DNA from: Girardinichthys multiradiatus
Taxonomy: Eukaryota; Chordata; Actinopteri; Cyprinodontiformes; Goodeidae
Length of the DNA stretch: 64,000 bases
NCBI RefSeq assembly: GCF_021462225.1
Contig: NC_061812.1
Span: 42,763,363 to 42,827,362, forward strand
Reading direction: 5' to 3'
Under the pieces are notes generated by a model. That model made no database searches and was not told the origin of the DNA. It worked only from the letters and a program-made list of their open reading frames with translations. Within the stretch, counting starts at the first letter, position 1. The number at the start of each line of letters is the position of its first letter. The position numbers and the translations under genes were made by a program. Positions 45,096 to 55,752 of the stretch are shown here, one piece after another.

Positions 45096-48000
45096 CTAAT
45101 AACCGAAAGGCAGAGTTGTCCCGTCAGAAAAAAGACGTCTCTTATCATACACCAGTCGAAACTGTTTAAGAAATGTCGCGTTTGTCAAACGGAATCTCTT
45201 TTTATCCCTCCTGATCGTGTGTTGAGGGATTTCAATGACACCCTCACTTGACCCCTGTAAGTAGCCCTCGACCAGCCCTTTGATGCTGTCAAAATTGACC
45301 CTCTCGCTGCATTCATGCGTCTGAGTGATGCCTTTAGCACGTATCACTACTTTTTTACGGTTTTTAGTTTGGTATGCATAACTCTTGGGTCCTGTCGATG
45401 CAAACTCCGAAATGCTGTCACCATCTAACTCGTCAGTAAGATCACCCAGATAATTCCCCAATTCCAGAGGAGTTTCACCACTTTTTGTCACATAAATCAA
45501 ACTGTCCGTGTCAATATAAATCAATCTGTCCTGTAACTTCTCCATGCTGCTGAGAAGTTTTAAACGTGCATAAGCGGTGGTGAATGCTGCTATAAACACA
45601 TTATTTGTCTTACTTGGTGGATATATGACACGTTTGCTGTAGTTCCACTGCACTACACACATTTCAGGGGTGGGGTGTCCGAGGGGAAAAACGCAGTTGG
45701 CGTTTACATAAGGGTACAGAGATGTGTAATCCACATAGTGTACAGTTTCATCCGGTTCCGCTGTGTACCTCAACTTCATAGGACAGGTGCGTCCACCATA
45801 CAGAGCATCCCGGGGGGATAGCGGTTCGGGTGCATTAACTTTCTCAAGAAAGCTGATCACCCCTGGGTCTGATTTTTTCATTTCAATCCACTCATGCTCC
45901 CATATGACTTCGAGACGAAGGCCGTACACAGTTTGTAACACCTTGCTTCTCTCAACAGTGGCTGCGTAAAACTGTTCAAATGCGACCCCTCTCAACGAAC
46001 ACTTGTCATGAGGCATGTAACACTTTTTACAGCCGTGGAAAAAACAGCCATAAAATTCAAACGCAACTTTGACACCGTTAATCTCTGCATACCCATCCAC
46101 TGAATATGGCCCGATTTTCTTTTCACCCCTATTTAATGCATGCTCGATAAATATGGCTCTGCTGTCTGCAATCCAGCCGAGCCATTGAATGGACGCGCTG
46201 GAGAACGTTTTACTGCTACGTCTGTAGTCCAGAGGTGATGGAATGGCTAAGGTTTGAGGAGGAAGGAAATTGGTTACAAAAACCTTCATGCAGGCTGATG
46301 CTATTGTGATACTTTTAAACGGATCCACACTTGTCTCCTTAAAGAACTCGTCTCTGAATTTTAAGCATCCTTGAAAAAGAATTTCAACGTCATTTTTACA
46401 ATAACGAATAGCTTCTTTCTTAAAGTCAAAGACCTCTTTGCTCGCTTCTCTGTACCAGCTGCTAAACACCTGTTGTTCTTGAAGACTCATGCGTTCTACA
46501 GCGTAGCAGGATGGAGGAGGAAAAGCCCCCACATACTGGAGATGTTGTTCAGAGGAAAATAGGTGGGGAAAAAAACCCTTGCTTTGATCGGTAAAGCCTA
46601 ACGCTTTCGGCATGGCACTAAGCTTCATGCACATGAAGGACAGGCTATCAATGTATTTTAACCTGTAATCAGGGTCGGTTAAACAGAGAAGTTTACTCCC
46701 TACCATGACGATATGAGGTTTAATCCCTAACTGCAGCATTGCTGTGAGAATCAGGTAACCATCGTACCCCCGCGCATTGTGCGCTATTAAGGTGTAACCT
46801 TTGTACATTGGCCTCCTGAAATGCAGGAGAAATTTTTGGGTGCAATTCAGTCCATAAGCGTACCATTCATCACCTTTCAACGTTTTAGCACAGACCAGAA
46901 AGGGGGTATGCATGCCGCTCTCATTGACGAGGCATTCGAAATCATAAAAAATCAGTTTATCATCAAGCTGATTAATTGCACTGCAAGGCTGAATGTAACA
47001 CTTATGATCATCGCATGTAATGTCTAGGCTGGGGGGTACATTTTCACCGCAAATACTGCATTTTACATTACACACGTGTGGTTTATGCGGTTTACTGATT
47101 GGAATAACGTATATCCGTTTGCATACTTTACACAGTTTTACCAACTCACAGTCACTCATAGGCCTTTCAGCACTATTTCTGATGCGCGGTTCCCTGTGTC
47201 TGCTGAAACATGAAGAATTACGACAGATTCTTTGACAGCCTGCACAGTTTACAGGATTGCTAATCTCTTGCATACATGTATATGTTCGACACACTGGACA
47301 ATAACCTTCACAATGGTGTGTATTGGCATTCTGATAGCTGGCGTAACAGTAATTACAAATATATCTGCACCCCATAAAACCTTTGAGATTTTTTATCCCA
47401 TAGTAATGACCTTGAAATAACAGCAAAAACAGAGGGTTTGAACGATCAGGGAAACTGGTCTCAAATTTACACAGAGCAGTAGAGCCCATGGTTCTGTGAA
47501 ACACTACAATTTTTCTCTTCAGAATGGTTTCAAATTTACCAATATCACTAAAAGTAACTGCTGTTTGCTCATCGAGGCCTGCCTGATGCTGCCATCTCCT
47601 CCCCAGTTCTATAGCACGGTGATCCGTGAGCTCAGGATCAGAGACGTGTGCGAGGCTGATTGCAAAACATAACTGATTACCGGTATTGTTTATAATATAC
47701 AAATGACGCATTTTCTTATTAAACAGTTCACAGTCTAATGTTCCTGCAGCTTTACGCTTAGAACCTCCTGCTGGGTCATTAACAACCTGAAGAACAAATT
47801 CCATGTTATTATCTACAGGTATATTTGCATTCGATTGTACTAAATCGTCGAGGAAGTTTTCGAAAGCAGGCAGGATCATATTTCCATCATCTGTAACAGT
47901 AAATGTGATGTGACGATTGAGATTTTCACCCACTAATTCCAGCTGCACAACGTCGTTACGTCTGGTTAACGATCTCGCAGCGTCGGCTAATTCAATTATA

Positions 48001-48794
48001 ATACGCATGATGTCTGTATAGAATGCTGCTAAATCTGGAACGTTACTTGGACAGGGCGGCGGTATGGTAAAAGGTCTCCTTATTTCATGGTTATTAAAAT
48101 GTTCACGTTCAACCACAGCTGGAGGATCTCGCTCTATTTGATCAGAACTAACTGCTACGTCCGTATTGAAATTACCCCTGTGCTGATCTGCGGCGTGTGA
48201 CATAGAAGGATTCTGATGAGTGTCAGGTGGATAATTTTGCTCAATGCTGTGTGGAGACGGTGCGCTATTTAAATCGGAAAGAGCCTGATTGATTACGTTT
48301 AAAACGTCACCGTGCCGATCTGCGGCGTGTGACGTAGAAAGATTCTGATCATTTTCCTCAATGCTGCTGTGTGGAGACGGTGCGCTATTTAAATCGGAAA
48401 GAGCCTGATTGATTACGTTTAAAACGTCACCGTGCTGATGTTCATTTATTACATTTTCACTGTTAGCAGGAGATGCATTTAAAACGATGTTATCTGCTAC
48501 TTCTGCATTAACGGGGATTTCGTTAAGTTCATTAACTAAATTTCTTATTTCATCCAGGGCAAGTCTGATTATTTGATCAGAACTAACTGCTACGTCCGTA
48601 TTGAAATGACCCCCGTGCCGATCTGCGGAGTGTGACGTAGAAGGATTATGATCATTTTGCTCAATGCTGTGTGGAGACGGTGCGCTATTTACTTCTGCAT
48701 TAACGGGAATTTCGTTAAGTTCATTAACTAAATTTCTTATTTCATCCAGGGCAAGTCTGATTCGGTTATCCATTTCTATGAACATAAGAAACAA
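45096..48794 (-). pseudogene. Protein-primed DNA polymerase B with an internal deletion
   Basis: A single open frame (1232 codons). From the N-terminus: a repeat-rich disordered leader (48794-48160); a region that could be an OTU-like or terminal-protein-like fold, with NQLCFAISLAHV and LLFQGHYYGIKNLKG; a Cys/His-rich zinc region (about 47370-46980); the 3'-5' exonuclease with KLIFYDFECLV, HNARGYDGYLIL and YCKNDVEILFQG; then palm motif A VHYVDYTSLYPYVNAN (about 45740-45700) and motif C LIYIDTDSLIYVT (about 45525-45490). Only about 75 residues separate A and C, and the usual motif B (KxxxNSxYG type) is missing. Family members have a long fingers region there. The frame is kept, but polymerisation is presumably lost. 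Start could also be the Met at 48773. Confidence 0.85.
48160..48780 (-). repeat. Internal duplications in the polymerase N-terminal leader
   Basis: Three units recur in the coding sequence. GTGTGGAGACGGTGCGCTATTT begins near 48249, 48370 and 48669. A 44-base unit repeats exactly or nearly so at 48271-48314 and 48391-48434. A unit of nearly 70 bases recurs at 48503-48570 and 48693-48761. At protein level NEIPVNAEV, DLNSAPSPHS and TDVAVSSDQI recur. This implies recent tandem and dispersed duplication in a disordered leader. Confidence 0.88.
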
Positions 48795-48857
48795 AATAAA
48801 AATAAAACTAACCTACAGAAAAAACAAAAAAACAAAAAACAAAACACAGTGATCAGT

Positions 48858-49953
48858 TCAGTTTAAAATCACCTTGATGTCACCAAAATGCTTCTTTAAC
48901 AGAATCTGACATGCTGCCAGAAGCGTTAACGATGAGGCCTTATTACGAAGATTCCGTGAGGCTGTAGAGACTGTCTTCCTGCGCTGTCCGTTTCTGTGAC
49001 CAATCTGTCCTACCATCAACGTTACCTCTGTAAGGAGAATGAACAAAAAATAAATAAATAGATAATAAATATATATATATATATTGAAATAATCACATTA
49101 AAGCTGGAAAAAAAATAAAGGAATTCAAATTAATTCAGTATGTATGTATGAATTAAAACGTACCGTTCATTAATCCACTCACTAGTGTTGCTCTGCTTTG
49201 TAGCGCAGAGAGTCGCTGTCTTTTGGCCGGGGTTAAATATTCTGTAAAAAACAGAAGACAATAAAAGTTATCTTACGCTGCGCAGCACAGCGTTCATAAA
49301 TAAAACGAAAAATAGTTTTTAAAATACACAAGTTTTTTTTTAAAATCTTACTCCGATTCTTTGCGGTAAAACCTCCAGATTTCACTTCTTGTTGAACTGA
49401 AACGGTGCCTCTCTGCTGAAAGCTGTCTTGATCTTTGAAAAGCGACCTTCTGGTGGGCGGATTCAATCTGGCATCTTTGGATGTATCTGTAAACAGGTTT
49501 ATATGACATTTTATTGAACTATGCTTAAAATACATATATATATATATTGTTTTTATTTAATTTTTATTTTTTTTCTACCCTGCTGCTGCTGCTGCTCGAC
49601 AGCTGTCTTCCACAGAGCTCTCAGTCGAATCTGTAAACAGTTTTTATCTGAGGTTTAAAATACATTCACTCTCAAAGAAAAATAGTTAGTTCTTAGGACT
49701 TACTTTCTGGTGGTGCCGGTAACTTGTCCGGTGTGTCTTCAGGGGAAATGATGATAATTGACTGAGGAGTATTCAAAGAATCAGTTTTAATTTCTGTGTT
49801 AGAAGAAAGTTCAGATGTTGGGTTTTTTTCTTGTTTGGAAATAATTCGCCTTCTCAATTTTGACTGTCGATTCCAGCCGCTGAACCCTCCAACTTGATCA
49901 TTCGGGTTTACCTCTCTCATCAAATCTATAAATTGAAACATTGTCAAGGGTTA

Positions 49954-49991
<38 letters not shown>

Positions 49992-51881
49992 GTCCTTCTC
50001 AAAATATTAGCATATTGTGATAAAGTTAATTATTTTCCATAATGTCATGATGAAAATTTAACATTCATATATTTTAGATTCATTGCACACTAACTGAAAT
50101 ATTTCAGGTCTTTTATTGTCTTAATATGGATGATTTTGGCATACAGCTCATGAAAACCCAAAATTCCTATCTCACAAAATTAGCATATTTCATCCTACCA
50201 ATAAAAGAAAAGTGTTTTTAATACAAAAAACGTCAACCTTCAAATAATCATGTACAGTTATGCACTCAATACTTGGTTGGGAATCCTTTGGCAGAAATGA
50301 CTGCTTCAATGCGGCGTGGCATGGAGGCAATCAGCCTGTGGCACTGCTGAGGTCTTATGGAGGCCCAGGATGCTTTGATAGCGGCCTTTAGCTCATCCAG
50401 AGTGTTGGGTCTTGAGTCTCTCAACGTTCTCTTCACAATATCCCACAGATTCTCTATGGGGTTCAGGTCAGGAGAGTTGGCAGGCCAATTGAGCACAGTG
50501 ATACCATGGTCAGTAAACCATTTACCAGTGGTTTTGGAAATGTGAGCAGGTGCCAGGTTGTGCTGAAAAATGAAATCTTCATCTCCATAAAGCTTTTCAG
50601 CAGATGGAAGCATGAAGTGCTCCAAAATCTCCTGATAGCTAGCTGCATTGACTCTGCCCTTGATAAAACACAGTGGACCAACACCAGCAGCTGACACGGC
50701 ACCCCAGACCATCACTGACTGTGGGTACTTGACACTGGACTTCTGGCATTTTGGCATTTCCTTCTCCCCAGTCTTCCTCCAGACTCTGGCACCTTGATTT
50801 CCGAATGACATGCAGAATTTGCTTTCATCCGAAAAAAGTACTTTGGACCACTGAGCAACAGTCTAGTGCTGCTTCTCTGTAGCCCAGGTCAGGCGCTTCT
50901 GCCGCTGTTTCTGGTTCAAAAGTGGCTTGACCTGGGGAATGCGGCACCTGTAGCCCATTTCCTGCACACGCCTGTGCACGGTGGCTCTGGATGTTTCTAC
51001 TCCAGACTCAGTCCACTGCTTCCGCAGGTCCCCCAAGGTCTGGAATCGGCCCTTCTCCACAATCTTCCTCAGGGTCCGGTCACCTCTTCTCGTTGTGCAG
51101 CGTTTTCTGCCACACTTTTTCCTTCCCACAGACTTCCCACTGAGGTGCCTTGATACAGCACTCTGGGAACAGCCTATTCGTTCAGAAATGTCTTTCTGTG
51201 TCTTACCCTCTTGCTTGAGGGTGTCAATAGTGGCCTTCTGGACAGCAGTCAGGTCGGCAGTCTTACCCATGATTGGGGTTTTGAGTGATGAACCAGGCTG
51301 GGAGTTTTAAAGGCCTCAGGAATCTTTTGCAGGTGTTTAGAGTTAACTCGTTGATTCAGATGATTAGGTTCATAGCTCGTTTAGAGACCCTTTTAATGAT
51401 ATGCTAATTTTGTGAGATAGGAATTTTAGGTTTTCATGAGCTGTATGCCAAAATCATCCGTATTAAGACAATAAAAGACCTGAAATATTTCAGTTAGTGT
51501 GCAATGAATCTAAAATATATGAATGTTAAATTTTCATCATGACATTATGGAAAATAATGAACTTTATCACAATATGCTAATATTTTGAGAAGGACCTGTA
51601 TATATATATTATTGCATTTAACATTTACTTACCATAATCTGATTGTGTCAAGATGAAATCATCAAGGTCATCAGCGGTGGGTTCTATGACAAAGAAACAA
51701 ATATATATATATATATAAACAATATATATAAACAAAATTTGAGAACATTCACATGCATTTAATGATTTCTTAAAAATGAATACTTACTTACTTACTTACG
51801 TTTAAAGATGTCATTGTGCTTTTGTGAATTATCAGAAGTAGAAGCCACAATTTCCGGGTTTCCTGAAATATTTACCGACAT
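48858..51881 (-). CDS. Unrecognised spliced Polinton gene, six exons, about 245 aa
   Basis: Exons on the minus strand: 51881-51800, 51683-51633, 49925-49704, 49486-49352, 49241-49164, 49027-48858 (stop). All five introns have GT...AG ends with strong donors (GTAAGT three times, GTAAGA, GTACGT) and all are phase 1. Exon lengths sum to 738 bases, exactly 246 codons. The product starts MSVNISGNPEIVASTS, is polar and acidic at first, then has Arg/Lys-rich patches (RQSKLRRRIISKQEK, then PPTRRSLFK), and ends in a basic helical domain (TPAKRQRLSALQSR; SRNLRNKASSLTLLAACQI). I do not recognise it. A 52-base exon candidate (49630-49579) would break the frame. Intron 2 holds the 1.6 kb Tc1-like insertion without touching splice sites. 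Basic C-terminus suggests nucleic-acid binding. Confidence 0.75.
49579..49630 (-). other. Optional 52-base exon candidate of the spliced gene
   Basis: Acceptor GTTTACAG precedes it and donor GTAGAA follows on the minus strand. It ends in a (GCA)5 tract. Its inclusion would shift the frame of the next exon, so if used it would act as a frame-breaking (poison) exon, or it may be a decayed exon. Confidence 0.4.
49989..51598 (-). mobile_element. Tc1-like transposon inserted in the Polinton
   Basis: 1610 bp bounded by TA on both sides (49987-49988, 51599-51600) and by long inverted termini starting CAGGTCCTTCTCAAAATATT and mirrored at the right end. It encodes one transposase frame on the minus strand. 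It sits in intron 2 of the spliced Polinton gene, inside an AT repeat. Confidence 0.95.
50266..51270 (-). pseudogene. Tc1-like transposase, one stop and a catalytic-site change
   Basis: The frame starts MGKTADLTAVQKATIDTLKQ with a paired HTH DNA-binding region (KDISERIGCSQSAVSRHLSG). A TAG at 50863-50865 interrupts it; the same frame continues as the catalytic domain to GFPTKY. DDE residues: Asp in VLFSDESKF, then HNLAPAH where the family has Asp; here an AAC (Asn) codon at 50557-50559, and Glu in PDLNPIENLWDIV. A GAC to AAC change would abolish metal binding, so even a stop-free version would be inactive. Confidence 0.92.
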
Positions 51882-52620
51882 TTTTTCTTGTCAGTACTGG
51901 TATTTTTCAATGTAACAAGTGTTATGGTTCAAAGACATTCAGCATTTGAAGACCCTGACACTGAGGTTAACCAATGAAACAGAGCCCCAACATTTACACA
52001 CAGTATTTATACCAGAACATGACAGTGTTATCTCAACTGCAAAGACTATGTTTTTAAGACCAAAACCCTTCTTGAGTTCAAAGGTGATATGTTATCTAAG
52101 AAACAGACGTAACTGCCCCTTCCTGACATCGCCCCTAACAGTTGGATATAGAATAACTGTAACCCTGTAACTCTAAGATGAAAAAGTAAAATGTTTTAGA
52201 AAAGCTACAGGTAACTAAAATTATCATTCCTTTTTCCTAAAATGGAGTCTCTCATGATTCAAAAACAAACACATCATTGCTAGAGTCAATTTGTAACTTG
52301 GAAACAGTATACTGATGTTCTTTTTTTTTCTGTTAATCTGATATTCGTCTTACCTATTTCAGCTGCTTTTCCAGTATGTTGACGCAGAAGCTGAAGGTTT
52401 TTCTCGTTCCATCGATGTAGTGAAGCACAATTTTTTATTTTTATTTACTTTTTTAGGTCTTTTCTATTTTGAACGGATTTAGACTGGCTCATATATTCAA
52501 CAAATAGGTCCTGCTGTAAAGCAAAATTAACTTACAATTCTGTCAGGTTACACAGTTCCTTTATTAGGATTTCATGTGATAGGTCAACATTAAGTTGATT
52601 ATACCTTTAAAATATAAAAG
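51601..52620. other. Polinton right arm with no gene beyond exons 1 and 2
   Basis: Apart from exons 1 and 2 of the spliced gene (51881-51800, 51683-51633) I see no coding region. 51890-52620 is AT-rich and probably holds that gene's promoter. A 17-base T run is near 52630. Confidence 0.5.
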
Positions 52621-52687
52621 GATGCATGTCTTTTTTTTTTTTTTTTTTTAGATGTATTAACGCCTGAAAAAACATACAGATTATTAA

Positions 52688-52790
52688 TAACACCCTTAAA
52701 CACACCCCTGTGTGTTTTAATTGGCTCATTTAAGGCCTTCCCCGTAACACCCTTAAAAACACCCCTGTGTTTTAATTGACTCATTTAAGG
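52688..52790. repeat. Partial duplication in the right inverted repeat
   Basis: The unit CACCCYTAAA..ACACCCCTGTGT..TTTAATTGRCTCATTTAAGG occurs twice, 52688-52735 and 52746-52790, the outer copy belonging to the inverted repeat proper. Confidence 0.8.
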
Positions 52791-52976
52791 TATCGCCCCT
52801 AATGACGACAACCAATCAACATCCACTGTTACGCCCCTTGGACACACACCCCTGCTTGACCACGTGACCTCCTGCCCACATGGCAACCACATGACCCCCC
52901 ACCGGAAGTCCCGCCCTCACCGGAAGTCCCGTCCACCTGTCAAAATGATTGATGAAAGGGTGCACTTAAATTCTCT
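52759..52976 (-). repeat. Polinton right terminal inverted repeat
   Basis: Pairs with 36099-36320 and ends CTTAAATTCTCT, followed by the target duplication CTGGGG (52977-52982). The tandem GACTTCCGG-type motif is present on both sides. Confidence 0.93.
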
Positions 52977-52982
52977 CTGGGG

Positions 52983-53465
52983 GTTCAAAGCTAGGTTGTC
53001 CAGATGTCTCAGTACGAGCTGGGGAGTGAATACTGGGTACGCCTCTGCCTTGGTTCAGGAGTCAGGAATTTTCAGGAAGCTGCCGGCTACATCCAAAACA
53101 CGAAATCCAGAACGTAATCCAGAAAATGTACGTAAACTTGAGCGTCCAGGAAATCACTGGAGCCAAAGACAAAGCTCAACGAAGATAAACAAGGTTCAGG
53201 TTTCAGCCTGCGAAAAATCAAACACAATGTCAGCAAAGATTCATGGAACGAAGCATAGCTTGGGTAGTGGCTAGGTTTGTTACCACTGAAGGCAAACACT
53301 GGCATCGAAGTGCTGGCAGCCTCCTGCTTAAATACTCCTCAAGGCAATCATCAGATCAGTCGCACTTGTCACCCTGTGCACCTGAGAAATTCTGGAACCA
53401 TCTGAAAGCTAAAAACAAAGTGAACACAAACACTCACACACACACAAAAACCCAGAACTCTGACA
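52983..53465 (-). repeat. Ty3/Gypsy-like solo LTR, right part
   Basis: Continues the LTR that starts at 35861. Ends CCAGAACTCTGACA, matching the end of the LTR at 27655, then CTAAC (53466-53470), the same 5 bases that precede 35861. About 721 bp in total without the Polinton. Confidence 0.82.
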
Positions 53466-53960
53466 CTAACAGATTTCAATGCCCTATACTTAGCTCCATT
53501 AATATTCCTATAACTCTCACCAGTTTCTCTGCCTCATTTAAATAAAAAGCATCCCCCACAGCATAACGCTGCCACCAACAATGTTTAAAGATGGGATTGA
53601 TGAGCTCCAGGTGCTGTTTAGTGTTAGTTATTTTTCATACACATCCTTTTGTTTGCTGTGTCCCTACAGACAAACAGGAATTATTAAGGCTTTCTTATAT
53701 AATGACTTTCTTCTTACTTTTCCAAGGCCAGGTGTGTAGAGTGCAACAAAAAGAGTTGTCCTCTCAACAGATCAACAGATCTTTGAAGCTCCTCCAGAGT
53801 TACAAGGGGCTTCTTGGCCTCTTCTCGGACTAATTCTCTCCTTGCCTGGCCCTTCATATCAGGTTGATGGTCATTTTTTGTAGGTCTACACTTGTGCCAT
53901 ACTCTTTCCATTTTCACATGATGAACTACTAAACACAAGTTGTGAGACATTCAAGAGTTG
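53466..53960 (-). pseudogene. Tc1-like DNA transposon relic, right half
   Basis: On the minus strand 53760-53810 reads KKPLVTLEELQRSV, typical of a Tc1-like DNA-binding domain, and the plus strand at 53549-53580 (AAGCATCCCCCACAGCATAA) is the complement of the region encoding the conserved Gly-Gly-Ser-Trp-Gly block. Decayed. It is the partner of 35605-35860. Confidence 0.55.
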
Positions 53961-54740
53961 GGATATTGTTTTAACCCTGCCTTACACTTCTCAGCAGCTT
54001 TATCTCTGACCTCTCTGCTGTGTTGCCTGATCTTCATGGTGCAGTTTGTTCTTTAATGTTCTTTGAGAATAATCTCAGGCATTCACAGACCAGACTGAAA
54101 TACACACTGGTGGATTCTGTTTACTAATTTGGTGTATTCTGAAATTATTTGGTGGTTTTGGATTTGATTTAGGGGTATCAGTGTGGAGTTAATGCAAATT
54201 TATGTCACACCTTAAACATTTTTTAGAAGACTATGTTTTATTTATTTTTGTCTTTGCAATTATGTACCACTTTGTGTTTTTCTGACACTAAAAGCTTTTA
54301 CAAAACATTAAGTTTGCACTCGCAGTGTAACAAAACATGTTAATACTTTTACAAGTGACTGTAGGCCTCATCTAGAGCTTAATCATAATTCTGCGCCATA
54401 AGTCTCCCCCTCCAATTGCATCCTCTATCTGTTGACTTTCTGGGCTTCTCTCTGGGCTTCTCTCTGCACTCTTGCTTTGAATCAATGTCTTCCTCTGTCT
54501 GCTTTTGCTGTGTCTCTCTCTCCTTATTTGATCTACCATTTCCTACCTCATTACCTGTGAACAAGACAGTATCCTTTTGTAATATCAATCATTTCCACAG
54601 CAATAATCAACTTCTGTTTCTATCCATGCAGTATAAAATTCATGTTTTAAATGTTAGAGCATGGTTATGTTACGACTGATGAAATATCTGGTACAGCTGT
54701 TATTCTTCTGCTCTTTTTCAAGGTGATGAGTTCCATTAAT
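53961..54740. other. No gene seen
   Basis: AT-rich spacer. Possibly further Tc1 terminal sequence near 54000-54160, not bounded. Confidence 0.4.
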
Positions 54741-54744
54741 TTCT

Positions 54745-55380
54745 TTTTTTCTAAGGGGCTCACACTCCTCAGCCTCCCTGGTAAGGCCTACGCCAGGGTA
54801 TTGGAGAGGAGAGTCCGGCCGATAGTCGAACCTCGGCTTCAGGAGGAGCAGTGTGGTTTTTGTCCCGGCCGTGGAACACTGGACCAGCTCTATACCCTCT
54901 ACGGGGTGCTCGAGGGTTCATGGGAGTTTGCCCAGCTGGTTCACATGTGTTTTGTGGACCTGGAGAAGGCATTCAACTGTGTCCCTCATGATGCCTTGTG
55001 GGGGTTGCTCCAGGAGTATTGAATCGGGGGCCCTTTATTAGGGGCCATCCGGTCCCTGTACGAGCGGAGCAGGAGTGTGGTCCGCATTGCCGGCACTAAG
55101 TCGGACCTGTTCCCGGTGCATGTTGGACTCCAGCAGGGCTGCCCTTTGTCACCGGTCCTGTTCATAACTTTTATGGACAGGATTTCTAGACGCAGCCAAG
55201 GGCCGGAGGGGGTCTAGTTTGGGGACCAGTGGATTTTGTTTCTTCTTTTTGCAGATGACGTGGTCCTGCTGGCCCCCTCTAGCCAAGACCTACAGCATGC
55301 GCTGGGGTGGTTCGCAGCCGAGTGTGAAGCGGCTGGGATGAAGATCAGCTCCTCCAAGTCCGAGGCCATGGTACTCGACC
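54745..55380 (+). pseudogene. Non-LTR reverse transcriptase fragment
   Basis: The plus strand reads LPGKAYARVLERRVRP, CGFCPGRGTLDQLYTL, CFVDLEKAFNCVPH, GLQQGCPLSPVLFITFMDRI and the catalytic LLFADDVVLLAPSS, with stops near 55020 and 55216. Ends abruptly at MVL (55376), where retroviral sequence starts. A 5'- and 3'-truncated LINE; clade not assigned. Confidence 0.78.
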
Positions 55381-55752
55381 ATTATTAAATTCCCTAAGAC
55401 CAGATGCTAGAACATTTACTGTAGTTGATATAAGCAATGCATTTTTCTCTGTACCTATAGATAAAGATAGTCAGTTCTGGTGAATGCAAGGGACAAAGAT
55501 ATACTTATACCAGACTACCTCAAGGCTACTGTGAAAGTCCAACTATATACTCTCAGGTAATGAGTGCAAGTATGGCCAAGTTTGATCCTCCAGGAGGTAG
55601 TCAGGTTTTACTATATGTTGATGATGTGCTATTAGCTTCTCCTGATGAGAAGACCTGTAAAAATGACACAATAGCATTATTAAAACATTTAGCAGAAGAG
55701 GGACACAAAGTCAGTAAAAAGAAACTTCAGTTGTGCAAAAATGAGGTTAAAT

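Larger units (their letters stand above)
36099..52976. mobile_element. Maverick/Polinton element, complete ends, 16,878 bp
   Basis: Termini are AG...CT, inverted repeats are about 220 bp (36099-36320 and 52759-52976), and a perfect 6-bp direct repeat CTGGGG flanks it (36093-36098 and 52977-52982). All three match what is known for Polintons. Inside are the hallmark genes: retroviral-type integrase, protein-primed DNA polymerase B, packaging ATPase, adenain-like protease, and major and minor capsid proteins. Capsid-coding Polintons of animals are also called adintoviruses or polintoviruses. The left half is transcribed rightward and the right half leftward. Stops in the major capsid and protease genes and a deletion in the polymerase make this copy defective. 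A Tc1-like transposon sits at 49989-51598. Confidence 0.96.

Noticed and set aside
44502..47420. Plus-strand frames within the ATPase and polymerase genes
   Set aside because: Antisense shadows of confident minus-strand genes without domains.
36099..52976. Herpesvirus-Polinton-type fusion element or an adenovirus genome
   Set aside because: No herpesvirus genes; the integrase, 6-bp duplication and gene set are those of a Polinton of ordinary size.
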